In this document: positions 57,571-64,000 of the stretch, piece after piece | Position numbering within the stretch: the stretch's first letter is position 1 | Layout: every line of letters begins with the position of its first letter | DNA from: an uncultured Lachnospiraceae bacterium | GTDB taxonomy: Bacteria > Bacillota > Clostridia > Lachnospirales > Lachnospiraceae | Assembly (NCBI GenBank): GCA_910585825.1 | Contig: CAJUEY010000004.1 | Coordinates: 1 to 64,000, forward strand | Direction of reading: 5' to 3' | DNA: 64,000 nucleotides | Notes under the pieces: model-generated | What the model was told of the DNA's origin: nothing | Databases searched by the model: none | What the model saw: only the letters and a program-made list of their open reading frames with translations | Program-made: the position numbers and the translations under genes

Positions 57571-60540
57571 ATGGCAAAAGTCAAAGTATATGAACTTGCA
57601 AAAGAATTGAATATCGGATCCAAAGAAATCATAAGCTTTTTATCTGAGAATAATATAAAAGTAACAAGTCACATGAATAATCTGGAGGATTCTTCCATAG
57701 AACTTGTGAAGAGCAAATATGTAAAAAAGGAGACGAAAACAATTACGAAACCGGAGACAGAACCAAAAGCAAAAGAAGAAAAACAAAAAGAGGAAAAACA
57801 TGCAGAAACGCCTGTAGAAAGACCGAAGAAAAAGAAAAGCATTACAGCTGTATTTAATCCGCAGAACAGTCAGCAGGGAATGAGGCGTCAACCCAGGCCG
57901 CAAAGACGTCCAAAAGATCGTCCGCAGCAGGAAAGACCGACTGCAAAGCCTCTGGAGAAACATGCAAATAAGCAGGAACCGAAAGTTTCTGAAACAGTAA
58001 AAGCAGCCTCTGTACCAAATGTCCAGCCGGCGGCGGAAAAGAATCAGCCGATAGAAAAGACTCAGCCGGCAGAAAAAGTTCAGGCTGTGGAAAAAGCTCC
58101 GACAGCGGAAAAGGTGCAGCCGGCAGAAAAGCAGCAGGTAATGGAGAATATGCAGGCAGCAGAAAAAGCTCCGGCAGCGGAAAAAGTGCAGCCGACAGAA
58201 AAAGCTCCGGCAGCGGGCGGGATTAAAGTGCTGGGAAGAGTGCAGATGCCGGAGAAGACGCAGCCGGCGGAAAAGTCATCGAATTCTGCGAGGAATAACA
58301 GATCTTCTCAGGGAAATCGGAACAACAGTCGTTTTCAGGGGAACCGAAATGAAAATCGTTCCCAGTCAGATCGTTCTCAAAACAACCGGAACGAAAATCG
58401 TTTCCAGGGAAACAATCGTTTTCAGGGAGAGCGCGGAGGCAGGCCGAATGAGAAAAACAATCAGAAAAATTATCAGAATAACCGCCAAAATGCCAGTCAT
58501 AATCAAGGTGATCGAAATAACCGCGGATTCAATTCAAATCGTCCGAAAGAATTTAAAGGCAAATTAGACAGAGAGCTTAGCAAATTCAATAAAGAGGCGA
58601 CAGCTGCCACAGAAGAATTAAGAGGCAAAGAAACAAGAGAGCGGAGCGACAACAGAAAGAATAACAATAATCGGAAACAGGATCATGATAAATTAGGCAG
58701 GAAACAGGAACGTTATATCAATCTGGAGAAACACGGCGGCAGGAAAAAACCGCAGCAGCAGCCCAAACAGGAAAAAGCGGAAGAGGTCATTAAGAGCATT
58801 ATCCTGCCGGAGAAGCTGACGATTAAAGAGCTGGCAGACAAGATGAAAATTCAGGCTGCTATGATTGTAAAGAAACTCTTTTTAAAAGGAACTATGGTAA
58901 CAGTCAATCAGGAAGTGGATTACGATACGGCAGAAGAGATCGCACTGGAATTTAACTGTATTGCAGAGCCGGAAGAAAAGATCGACGTCATTGCAGAGCT
59001 GTTAAAAGAAGAAGACGAAGAAGAAAGCACATTGGCAGCCAGACCTCCTGTGGTCTGTGTTATGGGGCATGTTGACCATGGTAAAACATCTCTGCTGGAT
59101 GCAATTCGATCCACCAGAGTGACAGACCGGGAGGCAGGCGGAATCACACAGCATATCGGAGCGTCGGTTGTATCCATCAACGATCAGAAAATTACATTTT
59201 TGGATACGCCGGGACACGAGGCGTTTACAGCTATGCGTATGCGTGGCGCAAATGCTACGGATATTGCAATTCTTGTCGTGGCGGCAGATGACGGCGTTAT
59301 GCCTCAAACCGTAGAGGCAATCAACCATGCAAAAGCTGCCGGAATTGAAATCATTGTAGCGATTAACAAAATTGACAAACCAGGCGCCAATATCGAGCGT
59401 GTAAAACAGGAGCTGTCCGAATATGAACTGATTCCGGAAGACTGGGGAGGAAGTACGATTTTCTGTCCGGTATCCGCTCATACACATGAAGGAATCGAAA
59501 ACCTTCTGGAAATGATTCTTTTGACGGCGGAAGTATCCGAATTAAAAGCAAATCCGAATCGAAATGCAAGAGGACTTGTCATCGAAGCACAGCTTGACAA
59601 AGGACGCGGTGCAGTTGCAACAATTTTGGTACAAAAGGGTACACTAAGGGTAGGAGAACCGATTGCCTGTGGAAGCTGTTATGGTAAAGTGCGTGCTATG
59701 ATTGACGACAAAGGCAGACGGGTGAAGGAGGCAAAACCCTCTACGCCTGTTGAAATCCTTGGCTTAAGCGGTGTGCCAAACGCGGGAGAAGTATTTGTTT
59801 CCACTGATACAGAAAAAGAAGCAAGAAACTTTGCAGAGACATTTATTTCAGAGGGCAAAGAACGACTGTTAGAGGAAACAAAAGCGAAGATGTCTTTAGA
59901 CGATTTATTCAGCCAGATTCAGTCCGGCAGTATCAAAGAATTGGATTTGATCGTAAAAGCTGATGTGCAAGGATCTGTAGAGGCTGTCAAACAAAGCCTG
60001 GAGAAATTATCCAACGAAGAAGTTGTGGTTAAGACGATTCACGGCGGCGTAGGAGCCATTAACGAATCGGATGTTATTTTAGCATCTGCATCCAATGCAA
60101 TTATCATCGGATTTAATGTCCGGCCCGATGCAACTGCCAAAGCAACGGCAGAGCGGGAAGGTGTAGACATCAGACTGTATAAAGTCATCTATAATGCCAT
60201 TGAAGACGTAGAGGCCGCCATGAAAGGCATGTTGGATCCTGTCTTTGAAGAGAAGATTTTGGGCCATGCAGAAGTTCGCCAGATTTTTAAAGCGTCCGGC
60301 GTTGGAAATATTGCAGGATCTTATGTATTAGACGGTATCTTTGAACGAGGCTGTAAAGTACGTCTCACCAGAGAAGGCACGCAGATTTTTGAAGGCGATC
60401 TTGCATCTCTGAAACGGTTCAAAGACGACGTAAAAGAAGTGAAAGCCGGGTATGAATGCGGTCTTGTTCTGGATGGATTTAATGATATTCAGGAATTTGA
60501 CCAGATCGAGGCATACAAAATGGTAGAAGTACCAAGGTAA
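57571..60540 (+). CDS. infB: Translation initiation factor IF-2
   Basis: 989 residues. An N-terminal IF2_N helix domain (1-~50) is followed by a very long disordered region (~55-410) with tandem PAEKxQ-type units (~150-235) and an Asn/Arg/Gln-rich stretch (~240-330), then a second IF2_N domain (~410-465), the GTPase (GHVDHGKTSLLDAIR near 499; DTPGHEAF; NKIDKPG), and domains II to IV. It brings fMet-tRNA to the 30S subunit. The low-complexity linker is about 350 residues long, larger than in B. subtilis (total 716). Confidence 0.97.
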   Translation: MAKVKVYELAKELNIGSKEIISFLSENNIKVTSHMNNLEDSSIELVKSKYVKKETKTITKPETEPKAKEEKQKEEKHAETPVERPKKKKSITAVFNPQNSQQGMRRQPRPQRRPKDRPQQERPTAKPLEKHANKQEPKVSETVKAASVPNVQPAAEKNQPIEKTQPAEKVQAVEKAPTAEKVQPAEKQQVMENMQAAEKAPAAEKVQPTEKAPAAGGIKVLGRVQMPEKTQPAEKSSNSARNNRSSQGNRNNSRFQGNRNENRSQSDRSQNNRNENRFQGNNRFQGERGGRPNEKNNQKNYQNNRQNASHNQGDRNNRGFNSNRPKEFKGKLDRELSKFNKEATAATEELRGKETRERSDNRKNNNNRKQDHDKLGRKQERYINLEKHGGRKKPQQQPKQEKAEEVIKSIILPEKLTIKELADKMKIQAAMIVKKLFLKGTMVTVNQEVDYDTAEEIALEFNCIAEPEEKIDVIAELLKEEDEEESTLAARPPVVCVMGHVDHGKTSLLDAIRSTRVTDREAGGITQHIGASVVSINDQKITFLDTPGHEAFTAMRMRGANATDIAILVVAADDGVMPQTVEAINHAKAAGIEIIVAINKIDKPGANIERVKQELSEYELIPEDWGGSTIFCPVSAHTHEGIENLLEMILLTAEVSELKANPNRNARGLVIEAQLDKGRGAVATILVQKGTLRVGEPIACGSCYGKVRAMIDDKGRRVKEAKPSTPVEILGLSGVPNAGEVFVSTDTEKEARNFAETFISEGKERLLEETKAKMSLDDLFSQIQSGSIKELDLIVKADVQGSVEAVKQSLEKLSNEEVVVKTIHGGVGAINESDVILASASNAIIIGFNVRPDATAKATAEREGVDIRLYKVIYNAIEDVEAAMKGMLDPVFEEKILGHAEVRQIFKASGVGNIAGSYVLDGIFERGCKVRLTREGTQIFEGDLASLKRFKDDVKEVKAGYECGLVLDGFNDIQEFDQIEAYKMVEVPR

Positions 60541-60574
60541 GAACTGCCGGCCTCACAGAAATGGAGTGTCAGAT

Positions 60575-60937
60575 ATGAGAAAAAACAGTATTAAAAATAC
60601 CAGAATTAATGGGGAAGTGATGCGTGAATTGAGCAATATCATCCGCGGAGAGATTAAAGATCCGCGGATACATCCCCTTACCAGCGTGGTGGCGGTAGAA
60701 GTGGCGCCGGATTTAAAAACCTGCAAAGCCTATATCAGCATACTGGGAGATGAAAAAGCCCGGGAAGATACCATTAAAGGCTTAAAAAGCGCGGAGGGTT
60801 ATATCCGTACAAAACTGGCTAAGAACATCAATTTAAGGAATACGCCGGAAATCCGTTTTATTTTGGATCAATCCATTGAATACGGCGTTAATATGTCTAA
60901 AAAGATCGATGAAGTCAATGGGAGGAACGAGGGATGA
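60575..60937 (+). CDS. rbfA: Ribosome-binding factor A
   Basis: 120 residues: RINGEVMRELSNIIRGEIKD, PLTSVVAVEVAPDLKTCKAY and LRNTPEIRFILDQSIEYG. A late 30S assembly factor. ATG 60575 is 8 bases after GGAG; a GTG three codons earlier is possible. Its stop overlaps the next start (ATGA). Confidence 0.96.
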   Translation: MRKNSIKNTRINGEVMRELSNIIRGEIKDPRIHPLTSVVAVEVAPDLKTCKAYISILGDEKAREDTIKGLKSAEGYIRTKLAKNINLRNTPEIRFILDQSIEYGVNMSKKIDEVNGRNEG

Positions 60938-61881
60938 CAGATTTTAAATCCGTTCTGGCGGGAGCAAAAACCGTTGCCATCGCGGGGCATGTCAGGCCCG
61001 ACGGAGACTGCGTCGGCTCCTGTCTGGCAACGTATAATTACATCAGGCAGTGTTTTCCGGAGATGAAAGCCACCCTGTATCTGGAACCGATTCCCAATAT
61101 ATTCCGTTTTTTAAAAGGCGCGGATGAGATTGTAAATTCCTGTGAAGAGGATAAAGTTTATGATCTGTTTATCGCACAGGATTGTGGAGATGCGGCAAGA
61201 TTGGGAGCGGCGGCGAAATATTTTGAAACAGCAGCCAGAACAATCTGCGTCGACCATCATGTCAGCAATAACAGCTTTGCAGATGAAAATTATATTTTTC
61301 CCCATGCAAGTTCTACATCAGAACTGGTATTTACACTGATCGGAAAAGAAAATATTACAAAAGAAATTGCGGAATGCATCTATGTGGGAATTGTACACGA
61401 TACCGGAGTTTTTCAGTATTCCTGCACTTCGGCCAAAACAATGGAAATAGCGGGAATGCTTATGGAAATGGGAATTGACTATTCCAAAATCGTAGATAAA
61501 ACATTTTATGAAAAGACATTTGAACAGAATCAGATACTGGGCAGGGCATTGATCAAAAGCGAACGCTGTTTGGACAACAAAGTGATTACCAGCGTGATTA
61601 CGGCAGAAGAGATGAAACAGTATCATGTGCTGCCCAAACATTTAGACGGTATTGTAAATCAGCTGCGAGTGACAAATGGCGTGGAGATTGCCGTATTTTT
61701 GTATGAAACCGAAGACGGCGTATATAAAGTCAGCACTCGTTCCAACGGACTTGTGGATGCAGCTGAAATTGCAGTGGGATTCGGCGGAGGCGGCCACGCC
61801 AGAGCTGCCGGATTTTCCATGGAAGGAAGTCCGGAGAATATCATTGCAAAAATCACAGAGGAAATCAAAAAACAACTCTAA
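60934..61881 (+). CDS. nrnA: DHH-family phosphoesterase, NrnA-type oligoribonuclease/pAp phosphatase
   Basis: 315 residues. DHH domain with GHVRPDGDCVGS, AQDCGD and CVDHHVSNN, and DHHA1 domain ending GFGGGGHARAAGF. NrnA degrades nano-RNAs and pAp. In Firmicutes it regularly sits between rbfA and truB, as here. It starts on the last bases of rbfA. Confidence 0.94.
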   Translation: MTDFKSVLAGAKTVAIAGHVRPDGDCVGSCLATYNYIRQCFPEMKATLYLEPIPNIFRFLKGADEIVNSCEEDKVYDLFIAQDCGDAARLGAAAKYFETAARTICVDHHVSNNSFADENYIFPHASSTSELVFTLIGKENITKEIAECIYVGIVHDTGVFQYSCTSAKTMEIAGMLMEMGIDYSKIVDKTFYEKTFEQNQILGRALIKSERCLDNKVITSVITAEEMKQYHVLPKHLDGIVNQLRVTNGVEIAVFLYETEDGVYKVSTRSNGLVDAAEIAVGFGGGGHARAAGFSMEGSPENIIAKITEEIKKQL

Positions 61882-61892
61882 GGCGGCTGGAT

Positions 61893-62804
61893 ATGGACGG
61901 AATTATCAACATATATAAAGAAACGGGCTTTACCTCCTTTGACGTGGTGGCAAAGCTCCGGGGCATTTTAAAACAAAAAAAGATTGGTCATACGGGAACG
62001 TTAGATCCCGATGCCGAAGGGGTGCTGCCTGTCTGTGTCGGAAAAGCGACGAAACTTTGTGAATATCTGACCGGAAAAGATAAAGTATATCAGGCGGTTC
62101 TTCATCTGGGTATTACGACAGATACTCAGGACATGTCCGGAACTGTTTTAACAGAGCGGGAGCCTGTGGTTACAGAAGAAGAAATCACTGCAATTATACA
62201 GAGTTTTACGGGCAGGCAGATGCAGGTGCCGCCTATGTACTCTGCTTTGAAAGTAAATGGAAAAAAGCTTTGCGATCTGGCGCGGGCCGGAATCGAAGTA
62301 GAACGAAAACCAAGAGAAATCGAGATTTTTTCTATAAAAATCCTTTCGGTGAATCTTCCCCGCATTACCATGGAGGTGCATTGCTCAAAAGGAACCTATA
62401 TCCGGACGCTTTGTCAGGATATCGGCAGTAAGGCCGGATGCGGTGGATGCATGGAAAAACTGCTGCGTACAGAAACGGCTGGTTTTTCTATAGAACATGC
62501 ATATCGACTTAGGGAAGTGGAGGAAATCGTAAAAGGCGCCGATAAAAAAGGCCGCAGCATAAGCGACATAATGCTGTCTGTGGATGAGGCATTAAAGGAT
62601 TATCCAAAGGCAGAGGCAAAACCGGGCATGGAAAAGCTCTTAAAAAATGGAGGCAGGTTTTTCTTATCGGATATTTGCTTGAAAGAAGCGGAAAAGGACA
62701 GGCTTTATCGGGTATATGATGCATCCGGAATGTTTGTAGGGCTGTTTCGTTTTGATGCATCCAAAAAAGTTTTTAAACCGGAAAAAATGTTTTTGCAAAA
62801 TTGA
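61893..62804 (+). CDS. truB: tRNA pseudouridine-55 synthase
   Basis: 303 residues. Catalytic motif HTGTLDPDAEGVLPVCVGKA holds the nucleophile Asp; YQAVLHLGITTDTQD and GTYIRTLCQDIG follow. It makes pseudouridine 55 in the T loop of tRNAs. It starts 12 bp after nrnA and ends 19 bp before ribF. Confidence 0.96.
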   Translation: MDGIINIYKETGFTSFDVVAKLRGILKQKKIGHTGTLDPDAEGVLPVCVGKATKLCEYLTGKDKVYQAVLHLGITTDTQDMSGTVLTEREPVVTEEEITAIIQSFTGRQMQVPPMYSALKVNGKKLCDLARAGIEVERKPREIEIFSIKILSVNLPRITMEVHCSKGTYIRTLCQDIGSKAGCGGCMEKLLRTETAGFSIEHAYRLREVEEIVKGADKKGRSISDIMLSVDEALKDYPKAEAKPGMEKLLKNGGRFFLSDICLKEAEKDRLYRVYDASGMFVGLFRFDASKKVFKPEKMFLQN

Positions 62805-62823
62805 AAAACACAGGAAGAACAAC

Positions 62824-63777
62824 ATGGAATATATCAGAAATACAACAGATTTTCATATAGCGCCAGAAACCGTTGTCTCTCTGGGCAAATTTGACGGTAT
62901 CCACAGAGGTCATGGATATCTGTTGGAATATTTGGAGGAAAAGAAACGCACCGGACTCAAAACCGTAATCTTTACTTTTGATATTCCGCCGAAACGGCAG
63001 ATTGGCATAGGAAAAGAAGAGAAAGTTCTGACCACCAACGAAGAAAAAGTGCGTTTATTTGACCAGTACGGCATCGATTATCTGGTAGAATGTCCTTTTA
63101 CAAAAGAGCTTATGCATATGGAGCCGGAAGATTTTATAGAAATGATCGTAAGGAGGCTTAATATCAAAAGCCTCGTGGTGGGAAAAGATTTTCATTTCGG
63201 AAAGAACCGAAGGGGAGATCACCGAATGCTTGAGCGCTTTGCAGACACTTATGGATATGAAGTAGAGGTAGTGGACAAAATACAGGAAGAAGGCAGAGAT
63301 ATCAGCAGTACTTTTATCCGGGAAGAAATTTCGGCAGGAAGAGTGGCGCATGCAAATGAATTGCTGGGATACCGCTATTTTGTACAGGGAATCGTAGTGC
63401 ACGGCAATGAAATCGGCAGAACATTAAATGTGCCCACAGCCAACCTTATACCGGAAGAGGACAAGCTGCTGCCGCCTTTTGGCGTATATGTGACAAAGAC
63501 AACCGTTTTTGACAAAGACGGGCAGGTGTATGGAGGCATTACCAATGTAGGATGCAAACCGACGATCGAGGGTGTAAATCCTGTGGGTGTGGAGACGCAT
63601 TTATTTGGGTTTGACGATCAGATTTACGGCGCCCGGATCAAGGTGGAATTTTTAGACATGGTAAGGCCGGAACAGAAATTTCATTCTCTGGAAGAATTGA
63701 AGGAGCAAATGCTGAAGGACATTCAATATGGAGAGAAATATTACACAAATATTACAAAAATTACAGAAATATGTTGA
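62824..63777 (+). CDS. ribF: Bifunctional riboflavin kinase/FAD synthetase
   Basis: 317 residues. The N-terminal FAD synthetase domain has LGKFDGIHRGHGYLLEYL and GKDFHFGKNRRGD, and the C-terminal riboflavin kinase domain has GRTLNVPTANL and YGGITNVGCKPTIEG. It makes FMN and FAD. ATG 62824 has AGGAAGAAC upstream; the in-frame ATG at 62752 is inside truB. Its stop codon lies within the -35 box of the next promoter. Confidence 0.95.
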   Translation: MEYIRNTTDFHIAPETVVSLGKFDGIHRGHGYLLEYLEEKKRTGLKTVIFTFDIPPKRQIGIGKEEKVLTTNEEKVRLFDQYGIDYLVECPFTKELMHMEPEDFIEMIVRRLNIKSLVVGKDFHFGKNRRGDHRMLERFADTYGYEVEVVDKIQEEGRDISSTFIREEISAGRVAHANELLGYRYFVQGIVVHGNEIGRTLNVPTANLIPEEDKLLPPFGVYVTKTTVFDKDGQVYGGITNVGCKPTIEGVNPVGVETHLFGFDDQIYGARIKVEFLDMVRPEQKFHSLEELKEQMLKDIQYGEKYYTNITKITEIC

Positions 63778-63802
63778 CATTGTTAGGAGCTCTTGCTATA
63801 CT
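63774..63802 (+). promoter_or_regulatory. Near-consensus sigma-A promoter
   Basis: TTGACA (63774-63779), 17 bases, TATACT (63797-63802), with an extended TG at 63794-63795. It predicts strong constitutive expression of the secreted protein at 63852. Confidence 0.85.
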
Positions 63803-63851
63803 TTTAACAGAAAAGTAATTACGCAGACGAAAGAGATCTTAGGAGGAATTT

Positions 63852-64000
63852 ATGAAATTCAGGAATAAGAAATTAGTGGGTTTATTTACAGCAGGATCAA
63901 TGATCATGGCAATGTCAATCCAGGCGCTGGCAGCAACATCCGGAATCAGTGCAGGAATTTCCGAAACGATTGCAGCGAATATAGAGAGCAGCGCAGATGC
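63852..64000 (+). CDS. Secreted protein, 3' end outside the window
   Basis: RBS AGGAGG, then MKFRNKKLVGLFTAGSMIMA, a signal peptide with a likely cleavage after IQALA. The mature part begins ATSGISAGISETIAANIESS. Only 49 residues are visible, not enough for a family. A single near-consensus promoter, placed just after the translation operon, suggests an abundant exported protein, possibly a wall hydrolase; that is a guess from context. Confidence 0.75.
   Translation, partial: MKFRNKKLVGLFTAGSMIMAMSIQALAATSGISAGISETIAANIESSAD

Overview
The window is about 64 kb of chromosome from a low-to-mid GC, spore-forming Clostridia, most likely a Lachnospiraceae species. The evidence is the cotJ spore coat operon, gerW/ytfJ, a DUF2953 partner, the MEP isoprenoid genes dxr and ispG, PolC, and Firmicutes-type gene order (rpmB divergent from yloU-yloV-recG; pyrH-frr-uppS-cdsA-dxr-rseP-ispG-polC; rimP-nusA-ylxR-ylxQ-infB-rbfA-nrnA-truB-ribF). 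Species and database identities were not checked.

Region 1 (1-2716) is the end of an integrated mobile element: a 5'-truncated MazF/PemK toxin, a 61-aa element protein and a large serine recombinase. The element ends inside cotJC, the third gene of the spore coat operon cotJA-cotJB-cotJC (minus strand). Only the first ~62 codons of cotJC are here; the rest should lie beyond the other end of the element, left of the window.

Region 2 (3.4-17.5 kb) carries envelope and core genes: a trigger-factor-like lipoprotein, a polysaccharide deacetylase behind a strongly folded leader, a bactofilin, then UMP kinase, ribosome recycling, undecaprenyl-PP synthesis, CDP-DAG synthesis, DXP reductoisomerase, site-2 protease, IspG and PolC. 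A tRNA-Thr(CGU) follows on the minus strand.

Region 3 (17.7-41.4 kb) is housekeeping: a phosphopantetheinyl transferase, proline synthesis (proB, proA) with folate ligase, miaB, ruvAB, zapA, a long U32 protein, a SEDS/PBP pair, a Nudix hydrolase, DUF2953 and GerW, then a small accessory patch (tiny membrane protein, DUF1349 protein, broken Rpn-type gene, membrane-anchored MerR regulator), rpmB, Asp23, FakA-like DAK2 protein, recG and a YbaK-type deacylase. Three copies of a short hairpin repeat (TATCCCTT plus a TGAAA-loop hairpin) lie between genes here.

Region 4 (41.4-55.1 kb) is accessory. It opens with gene remnants (a second cis-prenyltransferase, an unrecognised protein, a SWIM-associated-type protein broken by frameshift and stop, a tnpV relic). 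A two-component system with an ABC/FtsX exporter of antimicrobial-peptide-resistance type follows, with shared operator-like repeats. A second, opposite-strand module has an ABC ATPase fused to an XRE DNA-binding domain plus an FtsX permease. Last comes a two-component system with two triple-PepSY exported proteins of opposite charge.

Region 5 (55.1-63.8 kb) is the rimP-to-ribF translation operon behind a strong promoter and an 11-bp leader hairpin. The window ends in a secreted protein with its own near-consensus promoter. In Bacillus polC sits directly beside rimP; here they are 37.7 kb apart.
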